Shown here: positions 15,683 through 24,401 of the stretch, one piece after another
Layout: each line of letters begins with the position of its first letter
How positions within the stretch are numbered: the stretch's first letter is position 1
Assembly (NCBI RefSeq): GCF_036246005.1
Contig: NZ_CP109171.1
Span: 7,490,001-7,554,000 of the forward strand
DNA from: Streptomyces sp. NBC_01723
GTDB taxonomy: Bacteria; Actinomycetota; Actinomycetes; Streptomycetales; Streptomycetaceae
Reading direction: 5' to 3'
Length of the DNA stretch: 64,000 nucleotides
Translations under genes and position numbers: made by a program
Notes under the pieces: model-generated
Seen by the model: the letters and a program-made list of their open reading frames with translations, nothing else
What the model was told of the DNA's origin: nothing
Databases searched by the model: none

Positions 15683-18292
15683 GTGAACAAGGGCTATGCC
15701 GTCTACTGCGACGCGGATCCGTCCTTCTACGATGCTCCGCACCGCACGGCCCTGCGCGGCGGCACCCGGCACGCCCGGTACGCCGCGGCCTCGGCCCCCG
15801 TGCCGGCCGGGTGGCAGCGCAACGAGAGCGGGGACTGGCTCGCCCTGCGCCCGGTCGAGACCGACCTGCCCGACCAGGGGTGGAAGATCCACGTCTCCGC
15901 CTGCCTCGACAACGCCGAGTCCGTGCTGGAGCGCGTCCTGCGGCACTGCGTCGACGGCGGCACCGCCTTCAAGTTCGTGCCCAGCCGCTACCTGCTGCAC
16001 CAGCGCAACGCGAAGTACGCGGACCGCGCCGGCAGCGGCAAGTTCATCACCGTGTACCCGGCCAACGAGGCGGACTTCGAACGGCTCGTGGGGGAGCTGT
16101 CCGGCCTGCTGGCCGGCGAGCCCGGACCGCACATCCTCAGCGACCTCCGGATCGGTGACGGCCCCGTGCACGTCCGGTACGGCGGCTTCACCCGCCGCAA
16201 CTGCTACGACGCGGACGGCGAGCTGCGGCCGGCCGTCACCGGCCCCGACGGCGTCCTGGTGCCCGACCTGCGCGGCCCGGTCTTCCGGGTACCGGACTGG
16301 GTCACCCCGCCCGCCTTCCTGGGCGAGCACCTCGAAGCCCGCTCCGCGGTGACCCTGGCCGAGCTGCCCTACACCGTCGAGTCGGCACTGCACTTCTCCA
16401 ACGGCGGCGGTGTCTACCTCGCCCGGGACAGCCGCACCGGCGAGCAGGTCGTCCTCAAGGAGGCCCGTCCGCACGCCGGTCTCGCGGCCGACGGGGCGGA
16501 CGCCGTGACCCGGCTGCACCGCGAACGCCGGGCGCTGGAGATGCTGTCGGGCCTCGGCTGCACGCCCGAGGTGCGCGACCACCTCACGATCGGGGAACAC
16601 CACTTCCTCGTCCTGGAGTACCTCGACGGCAAGCCGCTCAACACGTTCTTCGCCCGCCGCCATCCGCTCATCGAGGCCGACCCGGACGAGCGAAGACTGG
16701 CCGAGTACACCGCCTGGGCCCTGGACGTCCACGCGCGGGTGGAACGAGCCGTCCAGGACGTGCACGCCCGGGGCGTGGTCTTCAACGACCTGCACCTGTT
16801 CAACATCATGATCCGCGAGGACGACAGCATCGCCCTGCTGGACTTCGAGGCCGCCCACCACGTCGACGAACCGGGTCGGCAGATCGTGGCGAACCCGGGG
16901 TTCGTGGCCCCCGCCGACCGGCGGGGCGTGGCCGTGGACCGGTACGCGCTGGCGTGTCTGCGGCTCGCGCTGTTCCTCCCGCTCACCAGCCTGCTGGCGC
17001 TCGACCGGCGCAAGGCGGCCCACCTCGCCGACGTGGTGGCCGAACAGTTCCCCGTGGACCGGGCCTTCCTGGACGCGGCGGTCGACGAGATCACGGCCGG
17101 CGCCGACGGCGTCCCCGCGGCACCACGGCCGGCCGGGCCGGTGGCGCCGGTCCGCCCGGACGACTGGCCCCGCAGCCGGGACTCGATGGCCGAGGCCGTC
17201 CGCGCCTCCGCGACGCCGTCCCGCACGGACCGCCTCTACCCCGGTGACATCGCGCAGTTCGCCACCGCCGGCGGCGGCCTCGCCTTCGGCCACGGAGCGG
17301 CGGGGGTGCTGTACGCCCTGGCGGAGAGCGGGGCGGGCAGGGACGAGGACGGGGAGCAGTGGCTGCTGGAGCGGACCAAGCAACCGCCCTCGGGCATGCC
17401 GCTCGGCTTCCACGACGGGCTCGCCGGAATCGCCTGGACCCTCGACCGCCTCGGTCACCGCGACCGCGCCCTCGACCTCGCCGAACTCCTTCTCGACCAG
17501 CCCCTCGACGACCTGGCCCCCGACCTGCACAGCGGCACCGCCGGACTGGGCCTGGCCCTGGACTCGCTCGCCGCCACCACCGGGGAGAGCGCGCTGCGCA
17601 CCATCGCCCTGCGCTGCGCCGACCTGGCGGCCGGCGGCACGCGGAACACGGCGGAGAAGTCCGGCCGGACCCGCGCCGGGCTGCTGTACGGCGCCTCGGG
17701 ACGCGCCCTGCTCTTCCTGCGGCTCCACGAACGCACCCGGGACGGCGCCCTGCTCGACCTCGCCCGTGACGCGCTGCGCCAGGACCTCGCCCAGTGTGTC
17801 CGCGGCGCGGGCGGCGCGCTCCAGGTCGACGAGGGCTGGCGCACCATGCCCTACCTGGGCGCGGGCAGCGTGGGCATCGGCATGGTCCTCGACGACTACC
17901 TGGCCCACCGCGAGGACGAGGAGTTCGAGCGGGCGCGAGGCGAGATCGTGGCCGCCGCACAGGCCATGTTCTACGCCCAGCCGGGCCTCTACCGCGGCGT
18001 CGCCGGAATGGTGCTGCACCTCGGCCGCACCACGGCCACGGCACCCGGCACCGGCCCCGAGGCCCTGCGGCGCCAGCTCGACGCGCTGTCCTGGCACGCC
18101 ATGTCCTACCGCGACCGGCTCGCCTTCCCCGGTGAGCAGATGATGCGGCTTTCCATGGACCTCTCCACCGGAACGGCCGGATGCCTGCTGGCCGTCGCCT
18201 CCGTCCTCGGCGATGAGCCCGCCGGGCTGCCGTTCCTGCCGCCGCTGCGCACGAGCAGCGGCCCTCCGACTCGGCCCCGCTCGGGGTCGTGA
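15683..18292 (+). CDS. ramC: Class III lanthipeptide synthetase RamC (SapB maturation)
   Basis: The 869-residue three-domain LanKC enzyme installs the dehydrated and cyclised residues of the SapB morphogen from RamS. An N-terminal phospho-Ser/Thr lyase-like part (about 1-210) leads to a kinase domain (about 230-450) with the ATP lysine in VVLKEARPHAG, the catalytic loop GVVFNDLHLFNIMI (about 363) and the metal-binding DFE (about 387). A LanC-like cyclase (about 490-869) shows the repeated Gly-rich segments DGLAGIAW, SGTAGLGLAL, YGASGRALL, GAGSVGIGM and STGTAGCLL, and no recognisable Cys-Cys-His zinc triad, as is usual for RamC/AmfT. The GTG at 15683 follows GGAGGGAGAAGG. It is first gene of ramCSAB. 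Confidence 0.93.
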   Translation: MNKGYAVYCDADPSFYDAPHRTALRGGTRHARYAAASAPVPAGWQRNESGDWLALRPVETDLPDQGWKIHVSACLDNAESVLERVLRHCVDGGTAFKFVPSRYLLHQRNAKYADRAGSGKFITVYPANEADFERLVGELSGLLAGEPGPHILSDLRIGDGPVHVRYGGFTRRNCYDADGELRPAVTGPDGVLVPDLRGPVFRVPDWVTPPAFLGEHLEARSAVTLAELPYTVESALHFSNGGGVYLARDSRTGEQVVLKEARPHAGLAADGADAVTRLHRERRALEMLSGLGCTPEVRDHLTIGEHHFLVLEYLDGKPLNTFFARRHPLIEADPDERRLAEYTAWALDVHARVERAVQDVHARGVVFNDLHLFNIMIREDDSIALLDFEAAHHVDEPGRQIVANPGFVAPADRRGVAVDRYALACLRLALFLPLTSLLALDRRKAAHLADVVAEQFPVDRAFLDAAVDEITAGADGVPAAPRPAGPVAPVRPDDWPRSRDSMAEAVRASATPSRTDRLYPGDIAQFATAGGGLAFGHGAAGVLYALAESGAGRDEDGEQWLLERTKQPPSGMPLGFHDGLAGIAWTLDRLGHRDRALDLAELLLDQPLDDLAPDLHSGTAGLGLALDSLAATTGESALRTIALRCADLAAGGTRNTAEKSGRTRAGLLYGASGRALLFLRLHERTRDGALLDLARDALRQDLAQCVRGAGGALQVDEGWRTMPYLGAGSVGIGMVLDDYLAHREDEEFERARGEIVAAAQAMFYAQPGLYRGVAGMVLHLGRTTATAPGTGPEALRRQLDALSWHAMSYRDRLAFPGEQMMRLSMDLSTGTAGCLLAVASVLGDEPAGLPFLPPLRTSSGPPTRPRSGS

Positions 18293-18327
18293 AAAAGCAC
18301 ACCTGTTGCCGTACGAAGGGAAGAGTC

Positions 18328-18459
18328 ATGAACCTTTTCGACCTGCAGTCGATGGAGACCCCCAAGGACGAGGCCATGGGCGACGTCGAGACCGGAGGCA
18401 GCCGCGCCAGCCTGCTGCTCTGCGGCGACAGCAGCCTGAGCGTCACGACCTGTAACTGA
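18328..18459 (+). CDS. ramS: SapB lanthipeptide precursor RamS (43 aa)
   Basis: This small gene starts at ATG 18328. The leader contains MNLFDLQSMETPKDEAMGDV, including the class III recognition box LFDLQ. The core holds two S-x2-S-x3-C motifs, SRASLLLC and SSLSVTTC, each of which becomes a labionin/lanthionine-type ring with dehydroalanine in SapB. The mature peptide is the aerial-hypha surfactant. Compared with the S. coelicolor precursor as I remember it (42 residues, core beginning TGSR and ending SLSITTCN), this one has an extra Gly (TGGSR) just before the first ring and Val for Ile. The cysteine pattern is complete, so it should be functional. Confidence 0.95.
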   Translation: MNLFDLQSMETPKDEAMGDVETGGSRASLLLCGDSSLSVTTCN

Positions 18460-18509
18460 CGCCGGAGTTGACCGCCGCGGCGACATGGTGAGCCGTGTCG
18501 CCCGGCACT

Positions 18510-18536
18510 GGCGCCCCGGGTCTCTCCCGGGGCGCC
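18510..18536 (+). terminator. Perfect 11-bp-arm hairpin between ramS and ramA
   Basis: GGCGCCCCGGG and CCCGGGGCGCC flank the loop TCTCT, 50 bp after the ramS stop and 84 bp before the chosen ramA start. Such a stable hairpin probably acts as a partial terminator or a 3' mRNA stabiliser. It would allow far more ramS message than ramAB message (inference). Confidence 0.65.
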
Positions 18537-18619
18537 GACGCCTGCCCGCGCACCCCACGGCCCCACGGGGTGCGCGACCGGCGTCCCGGCACGGTGGGAC
18601 GGACGGAAGGTCTTGGCTG

Positions 18620-20458
18620 GTGCGAACGAGCAGGTCCCGGGCGCGGCGGGCGCCCGAGGCGCGGGACGGGACCGACGCCGCGAATCCCGGGCGCGCGCCG
18701 GAGGTACTGGTGCTGCTGTGCTCGGTCGCGGCCGCCCTGACGGCGGTGGCCCAGCCGGTCGTCCTCGGCCGCACACTCGACTTGATGCTGCGCGACGGCG
18801 CCGACGACGCCGGCCCCTGGCTCGCGCTGAGCGCCGGGCTCCTCCTGGGGGAACTGCTCCTCGACAGCCTGACCGCGCTGTTCACCGGAGGCTGCAACGC
18901 CGCATGGACGGCCTCCGTCCGCTCTCGGGCCCTCACCGGCCTGCTGGGCGCCGTACCGGACCGCGTCCGGCCCTTTCCGCCGGGGGACGTAGGCACTCGC
19001 CTGACCCTCAACGCCGCCGACGCGGGCGGCGCCCCGGCGGCCCGGGCGGCACTGGCGGCCTCGCTGCTCACCCCGCTGGGCGCCCTGGTGGCGCTGGCCT
19101 TCGTCGACGTGTGGGTGGCGGCCTGCGTGTGCGCCGGTCTGCCCGCCCTGGCCCTGGTGCTGCGGGCCTTCGCCCGCGACACCGGCGCCTCGGTCGCCGC
19201 CTACCAGCGCACCCAGTCCCAGATCGCGTCGGGGCTCCTCGAGGCCCTGGAGGGCACGGCGACGATCGGCGCCGCGGGGACCGGTGACCGGGAACGTGCC
19301 CGGGTGCTGGCGCCGTTGGCGGAACTCGCCGCCCAGGGCCGGGACATGTGGGCCCTGCACGGACGGGCGCTGGGCAGGAGCGGCGTCCTGGTGCCGCTGC
19401 TGATCCTGGTCGCCACGGGGGTCGGCGGACTGCGCCTGGCCTCCGGGGACCTGAGCGTGGGGGAGCTGCTCGCCGCCGGCCGGTACGCACAGCTCACGGC
19501 CGGTGTCGGCGGCGCGGCATCCCTGCTGGGCGCCATCGTGCGGGGCCGCGAGGCACGCAAACGGACCCTGGAGCTGGAACGGCTGCCCGCGCTGTCCCAC
19601 GGGACGGGTCACCTGCCCCCGGCCGGCACCGGTGAACTCGAACTGCGCGGTGTGCGCGTGGTGCGCGACGGCAGGGAGGTGCTGCGCGCCGACCACGTGC
19701 GGGTGCCGGGCGGCTCCACGGTCGCGGTGGTCGGCCGCAGCGGCGCGGGCAAGTCCGTCCTGGCGGCCGTGGCGGGGCGGCTGATCGACCCCGACGAGGG
19801 CCAGGTGCTGCTGGACGGTGTCCGCCTCGACCGGCTGACGCGCGAGGCGCTGCGCACCGAGGTGGCCTTCGCCTTCGAACGCCCGGCACTGGGGGAGGGC
19901 ACGGTCGCCGAAGCGGTCGCCTCCGGGGCGCGGCGGGCCTCCCCCGAGGAGGTACGGCGAGCCGCCCGAGCGGCGGGGGCCGACGGCTTCGTCCGCCGGT
20001 TGCCGGACGGGTACGACACCCCGCTGTCGGGGGCGCCGCTCTCCGGCGGGGAGCACCAGCGGCTCGGCCTGGCACGGGCGTTCGCGCAGGCCGGACGGCT
20101 CCTGGTGATGGACGACGCGACGTCCAGTCTGGACACCGCCACGGAACACGAGGTGAACCTCGCCCTGCGCCGCTCGGTGCGGCCCGGGACCAGGCTCGTG
20201 ATCGCGCACCGCCCGTCGGTGGCGGCCCGGGCGGATCTGGTGCTGTGGCTGGAGGAGGGGAGCGTGCGGGCCGTCGGGACGCACCACGACCTGTGGCGGA
20301 CGGAGGACTACCGGGCCGTCTTCGGCGCCGCGGCCGCTGCGCCGCGCGTGGGGTCCGCCCGCCGACCCGGTCCGGAGCCCGCGTCGAAGCCCGGGTCCGG
20401 ACTCGACTCCGAACTCGCCGCCGACCCCGCCCCCGAGCCCGAGGAGGCACGGCCGTGA
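18620..20458 (+). CDS. ramA: ABC exporter half-transporter RamA
   Basis: The 612-residue half-transporter has an N-terminal six-helix membrane domain (about 20-300) and a C-terminal ATPase (about 335-590). The ATPase has Walker A VGRSGAGKSVL, signature PLSGGEHQRLGLARAF, and Walker B LLVMDDATSSLD followed by H-loop VIAHRPS. The Walker B catalytic position is Asp (MDD), not Glu, and the Q-loop reads AFAFERP with Glu for Gln, so this subunit's own ATP site is degenerate. I chose GTG 18620 (after GGAAGG) over ATG 18485, because the longer form reads through the ramS-ramA hairpin and has an Arg/Pro-rich non-membrane leader. It couples to ramB (GTGA). It probably exports SapB or its precursor with RamB. 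Confidence 0.85.
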   Translation: MRTSRSRARRAPEARDGTDAANPGRAPEVLVLLCSVAAALTAVAQPVVLGRTLDLMLRDGADDAGPWLALSAGLLLGELLLDSLTALFTGGCNAAWTASVRSRALTGLLGAVPDRVRPFPPGDVGTRLTLNAADAGGAPAARAALAASLLTPLGALVALAFVDVWVAACVCAGLPALALVLRAFARDTGASVAAYQRTQSQIASGLLEALEGTATIGAAGTGDRERARVLAPLAELAAQGRDMWALHGRALGRSGVLVPLLILVATGVGGLRLASGDLSVGELLAAGRYAQLTAGVGGAASLLGAIVRGREARKRTLELERLPALSHGTGHLPPAGTGELELRGVRVVRDGREVLRADHVRVPGGSTVAVVGRSGAGKSVLAAVAGRLIDPDEGQVLLDGVRLDRLTREALRTEVAFAFERPALGEGTVAEAVASGARRASPEEVRRAARAAGADGFVRRLPDGYDTPLSGAPLSGGEHQRLGLARAFAQAGRLLVMDDATSSLDTATEHEVNLALRRSVRPGTRLVIAHRPSVAARADLVLWLEEGSVRAVGTHHDLWRTEDYRAVFGAAAAAPRVGSARRPGPEPASKPGSGLDSELAADPAPEPEEARP

Positions 20459-22266
20459 CGTCCGCGCCCGCAGGGGACCGCCGCTTGCCCGCACCGGACG
20501 ACGGGTCGGGGGCGCTGCGCCGCGTCGTCCCGCCGGCGCGCCGCTTCCTCGCCCGGCGCAAAGGCGTGCTGGCCCGGCTCGGGCTCTGGTCGCTGGTGGA
20601 GTCGGCGCAGGCGTTCCTGGTGGGATTCGCGGTCGCGCACGCCGTCGACGAGGGCTTTCTCGCCGGTGACACGCGCCGGGGGCTGCTGTGGCTCGCGGTC
20701 GCCCTGGTCGCCGTACTGTCCGGCGCTCCGGTCGTGCGAGGCGTGTTCGCGCAGCTCGCCGGGTTGACGGAGCCGCTGCGGGACGGTCTGGTGCGGCGCG
20801 CGGTCGACCGGTCCATGACCCTGGCGGCCCTCGGCGGGCCCGGCGGAACGGACCGGGCGGCCGTCTCCCGGCTGACCAACCAGGTCGAGATCGCCCGGGA
20901 CAGCTTCGCCGGTCTCGTCCTCACCCTGCGCTCGTTCGTCTTCACCGCCGCGGGGGCCCTGATCGGCCTGCTGTCCCTGCATCCGGCGCTGCTCGTGGTG
21001 GTCCTGCCGCCCCTGGCGGCCGGCCTCACGCTGTTCCTGGCGACGCTGCGGCCCATGGCGGCGGCCCAACGCCGCGCCCTGGCCGCCGACGAGGCGCTCG
21101 GCGACCACGTGACCCGCTCACGCGCCGCCCTGCGGGACCTCACGGCCTGCGGGGCCGGGCCCGAGACGGAGCGGCGCGGTGCGGAACTGGTCGCCGAGGC
21201 CGCCGCGACGGCCCGGGTCCTGGCCCGCTGGGCGGCGGTGCGCACGACGGCGCTCGGCGTCGCGGGCAACCTGCCCGTGCTCGCGTTGCTCGTGGCGGTG
21301 CCGTGGCTGCGCGGGCGGGGCGTGACGGCGGGTGCGCTGCTCGGCGCGTTCACCTATCTCGTGCAGTCCCTGCTGCCCGCCCTGCACACGCTGATGACCG
21401 CCCTGGGCGCGGCGGGCGCCCGGCTGCTCGTCGTCCTCGACCGGATCCTCGGCCCCGCGCCGGTGCGGGAGGCCACACCCGCGTCCCCCGCCCGCGCACC
21501 CGCGCCCGGCGGACCCCAGGCGTCCGGCGCCCGGCCGGCCCCGGCGGTGGAACTTCGGTCCGTCACCCTGTCCTACGGCGTCCGCGCGGAGCCGGTGCTC
21601 GACTCGCTCGACCTGCGTGTCGCCCGGGGCGAACACCTCGCCGTCGTCGGACCGAGCGGCATCGGCAAGTCGACCCTCACCCGCCTCGTCGCGGGAACGC
21701 TCGCGCCGAGCGGCGGCGAGGTCCGGGTGGCCGGCCAGGCGGTGACCGGACGCGCCGCCGCCGAACTCGCCGCCCTGCGCACGCTGGTCCCGCAGGAGGC
21801 GTACGTCTTCACCGGCACCGTCGGCGACAACCTCGCCTATCTCCGCCCGGACGCGGACCGGGCGGACCTGGACGCCGCAGTCCGGGAACTCGGGCTGCGG
21901 CCGCTGGTCGAGCGCCTGGGCGGGCTCGACGGTCCGGTGCGGCCCGCCGAACTGACCCACGCGGAGCGGCAACTCGTCGCGCTGGCCCGCGCGTACCTGT
22001 CGCCCGCCCCCCTGCTGCTGCTCGATGAGGCCACCTGCCACCTCGACCCGGCCGCGGAGGCCCACGCGGAGGAGGCCCTGGCCCGGCGGCCGGGCACGCT
22101 GGTGGTGGTGGCGCACCGTCTGTCGTCGGCGGTCCGGGCCGACCGGGTGCTGGTGCTGGACGGCGTGGCCGCGGTCTGCGGCACCCACGAGGAGGTGCTG
22201 GACCGGTCGCCGCTCTACCGCGACCTGACGGGCCACTGGCACGGAGAGCCGTCGCGGCGGCCGTGA
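20455..22266 (+). CDS. ramB: ABC exporter half-transporter RamB
   Basis: This 603-residue partner of RamA has a membrane domain (about 30-320) followed by an ATPase. The ATPase has Walker A GPSGIGKSTL, an intact Q-loop LVPQEAYVF, Walker B LLLLDEATCHLD with catalytic Glu, and H-loop VVAHRLS. Its ABC signature is LTHAERQ instead of LSGGERQ. That motif completes RamA's ATP site in a heterodimer, so RamA-Walker/RamB-signature should be the degenerate site and RamB-Walker/RamA-signature the active one. GAGGAGG precedes the GTG at 20455. It is the last gene of the operon and converges with ramR. Confidence 0.87.
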   Translation: MTSAPAGDRRLPAPDDGSGALRRVVPPARRFLARRKGVLARLGLWSLVESAQAFLVGFAVAHAVDEGFLAGDTRRGLLWLAVALVAVLSGAPVVRGVFAQLAGLTEPLRDGLVRRAVDRSMTLAALGGPGGTDRAAVSRLTNQVEIARDSFAGLVLTLRSFVFTAAGALIGLLSLHPALLVVVLPPLAAGLTLFLATLRPMAAAQRRALAADEALGDHVTRSRAALRDLTACGAGPETERRGAELVAEAAATARVLARWAAVRTTALGVAGNLPVLALLVAVPWLRGRGVTAGALLGAFTYLVQSLLPALHTLMTALGAAGARLLVVLDRILGPAPVREATPASPARAPAPGGPQASGARPAPAVELRSVTLSYGVRAEPVLDSLDLRVARGEHLAVVGPSGIGKSTLTRLVAGTLAPSGGEVRVAGQAVTGRAAAELAALRTLVPQEAYVFTGTVGDNLAYLRPDADRADLDAAVRELGLRPLVERLGGLDGPVRPAELTHAERQLVALARAYLSPAPLLLLDEATCHLDPAAEAHAEEALARRPGTLVVVAHRLSSAVRADRVLVLDGVAAVCGTHEEVLDRSPLYRDLTGHWHGEPSRRP

Positions 22267-22312
22267 CCGCGAACCTCCGTGCGGGACGCGGCCGGCGGAC
22301 GGCGCGGCCGGG

Positions 22313-22909
22313 TCACGTCCAGCCGGCGCTCTGGACGATGCGTATCGCGTCGACCCGGTTGCGGGCGCCCACCTTCCGGATGGCCGTCGCCATGTAGTTG
22401 CGGACCGTTCCCCGCGACAGGTGCAGCCGGGCGGCGATCTCGGCGATCGGCGCTCCCTGGGAGGCCAGGGACAGCACGCCCAGTTCGCGGGTGGTCAGCG
22501 GCATCTCCGCGCCCTTCAGCAGGGCCACGGTGAGGGTCTCGTCCAGGAAGCGCTCCCCCTTGGCCACGGTGTGCACCGCCGTGATCAGCCGGTGCGCCGG
22601 GGCGTTCTTGTCCACCAGCCCGAGCGCGCCGCCTTCGAACGCCCGGCGCAGCACCCCCGGCCGCTTGGCGGTCGTCAGGACGACGAGCCGGTCCCCGTAC
22701 CGGCCCCGCAGGCGCTCCCCCCGGGCGTCGTCCGGTCCCTGGAGGCACTCGCCGTCCACGACACACACGTCCGCCGGTAACGCCTCGGTGTCCGGGGCCT
22801 CGTTGTCCGGACACAGTGCCGAGACCTCCAGTGTGTCGTCGGATCTGAGCAGTTGCGCCAACGCCGACCGCAGTAGTTCCTCGTCGTGCACCACGACCGT
22901 ACGGACCAT
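22313..22909 (-). CDS. ramR: Orphan response regulator RamR, containing a TTA codon
   Basis: This 198-residue NarL/FixJ-type regulator activates ramCSAB. Its receiver domain (1-115) has the acidic pair VVHDEELL, the phosphoacceptor-position Asp in VCVVDGECL, and Thr and Lys positions in VVLTTAKRPG and LGLVDKNAPA. The LuxR-type HTH (about 135-195) contains LTTRELGVLSLASQGAPIAE and LSRGTVRNYMATAIRKVGA. ATG 22909 was chosen over GTG 22918 because AAGGGG then has correct spacing. Leu44 is coded by TTA (22780-22778), the rare codon read by bldA tRNA, and the only in-frame TTA I found in the window. Translation, and thus SapB, may depend directly on bldA. Confidence 0.9.
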   Translation of the reverse strand: MVRTVVVHDEELLRSALAQLLRSDDTLEVSALCPDNEAPDTEALPADVCVVDGECLQGPDDARGERLRGRYGDRLVVLTTAKRPGVLRRAFEGGALGLVDKNAPAHRLITAVHTVAKGERFLDETLTVALLKGAEMPLTTRELGVLSLASQGAPIAEIAARLHLSRGTVRNYMATAIRKVGARNRVDAIRIVQSAGWT

Positions 22910-23479
22910 CTCCCCCACCCCTTGTCTCGGCCGTCCGGTTCGGACAGCCGATAGTCACTCGTCCCCGCGCCACGAGGCCATGTGCCCTGATCCGTGCGGG
23001 TGGAACACGGAACGTACGCACGTGCGAACCGCACCCGAGTCAATCCGCCGTTGTCGGCGCCCCGTCAGGGGCGGAACAGCGGCCTCCGTCCGGGCGAACA
23101 AGGCGGAGAACACACCCATCCGCACCGGATCCCACTCCGTAGGGAATCCGGCCGTCCGCCCTCTTGCCTGCGCCGCCGGCCCTGTCATCCTGGCCACGGT
23201 GGCACACCGCCCCCATGGAGCCGCCCCGCCCGCGAAACCGGCCGGGGTGAACGGACGTCCGTTCGAGTGGGAGTCGGCTGGAAAACGTCGTCGTTCAATC
23301 TGGCGCGAAATCCACCGCCCGGTGCGGACGGTTCCCTTGACCGCTCGGACGGGGCGGTGTGAGCGGGGGGACTGTCGGTGGGTGCCCCTAGTCTTTCGCC
23401 AACGTCACAGCGGGGCGCGCCGATTCGGGCCGCCGGACGCGCTGTGCCGGGTTACCGGCGGCGGAGAGGCGAAGGATCC
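22910..23479. other. 570-bp intergenic region upstream of ramR and the DUF4132-like gene
   Basis: No convincing gene. Short open frames on both strands have Arg/Pro-rich, low-quality translations. It should carry the ramR promoter and that of the gene at 23480. A perfect palindrome CGCACGTGCG lies at 23017-23026, about 110 bp upstream of ramR. It is built from the same GTGCG/CGCAC half-sites as the inverted repeat upstream of ramC (15583-15597), but in the opposite order. Confidence 0.5.
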
Positions 23480-24361
23480 ATGGGGTGGCTGGCAGTTGGC
23501 GACGAGTACGAAGTCGCCCTGGCGGAGGGCCGGGTGGTGGCCCGGTCGGCGGTGGCGAAGTCCCCGGACGGACGGGAGGGGAAGCGGGAGAGGTCCCTGC
23601 CGGAGGGGATACGGGACCGGCCCGAGGTGCTCGAACTCCAGCGGTTCGCCGAATGGCTCGACCGGCACGCCGCCGAGTGCGCCGCCCAGGTCGACCGGTG
23701 GATGGTGTCCTCGCTGCCGGTACCGACGGGGCTGCTGGGGCAGGTCTGGCCCGACGAGGCGTGGCGGGCGGCACTGCGGGACATCGTTGTCGTCGGCGAC
23801 CACCCCGACGAGACCGGTTTCCTGCGCGACGTCGCCGAGTCGGGCGAACTGCGGCTGGTCGGCCTGGACGGCGCGACCGTCCGCCTGGCACCGCGCACGG
23901 TGACCATGCCCCACCCCGTCCTCCTGCCCCGGCTGGAGGAACTGCGCCGGTTCGCGGCCGAGTCGGGCGTGGTCCAGGGCGTCGAGCAGATCCACCGCCG
24001 CACCTGGCGCAGGCCCGGCGGGAGCGGTACCACGGCCCACACGGTCACCGAGTTCGCCGGCGCCGAGTACCGCTCGTGGTTCCATCTCTCCTCCCGCGCC
24101 ACCTCCCTCGGCTACCAGATCTCCGGCAGCAGCGTCGTGGACCGGATCCGGGACGCCGGACGGGTCGTCACCGCCTCCGTCGGCATGAGCGACCCCTTCA
24201 CCGAGGAGAAGGCCTGGACCGGCGGCCTGGCCTGGAGCGTCGAGGACGGCCGACGGTACCTCCCCCTCGCCGAGATCGGCCCCGTGGCCTGGTCCGAGGG
24301 CATGCGCATGGCCGCCGCCCTGCACGCCGGCCGCACCGCGTCCGCGGACGGCGCCCAGTGA
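23480..24361 (+). CDS. DUF4132-like (MolR-type) protein
   Basis: The 293-residue cytoplasmic protein begins MGWLAVGDEYEVALAEGRVV, followed by a Trp/Arg/Glu-rich body: LLGQVWPDEAWRAALRDIVV, VTMPHPVLLPRLEELRRFA and SSRATSLGYQISGSSVVDRI. This resembles the C-terminal DUF4132 domain of MolR-like proteins, which in actinomycetes also occurs alone and is often encoded near MoxR/VWA-type genes. Biochemical function is unknown. ATG 23480 follows GGAGAGGCGAAGG. It lies 40 bp upstream of the 1669-residue gene on the same strand and probably forms an operon with it. Family assignment is from memory of the sequence style and is moderate. Confidence 0.6.
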   Translation: MGWLAVGDEYEVALAEGRVVARSAVAKSPDGREGKRERSLPEGIRDRPEVLELQRFAEWLDRHAAECAAQVDRWMVSSLPVPTGLLGQVWPDEAWRAALRDIVVVGDHPDETGFLRDVAESGELRLVGLDGATVRLAPRTVTMPHPVLLPRLEELRRFAAESGVVQGVEQIHRRTWRRPGGSGTTAHTVTEFAGAEYRSWFHLSSRATSLGYQISGSSVVDRIRDAGRVVTASVGMSDPFTEEKAWTGGLAWSVEDGRRYLPLAEIGPVAWSEGMRMAAALHAGRTASADGAQ

Positions 24362-24401
24362 ACGGCACGGCGGTACGCACCTCCTGGAAAGGCACGAGAG
24401 C

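Noticed and set aside
18485..18619. ATG 18485 as the start of ramA
   Set aside because: The extra 45 residues are Arg/Pro-rich, no ribosome-binding site is close, and the stretch includes a perfect hairpin that looks non-coding.
22955..23362. Small open frames between ramR and the DUF4132-like gene
   Set aside because: Arg/Pro-rich, no ribosome-binding sites of note, no motifs; codon bias differs from neighbours.
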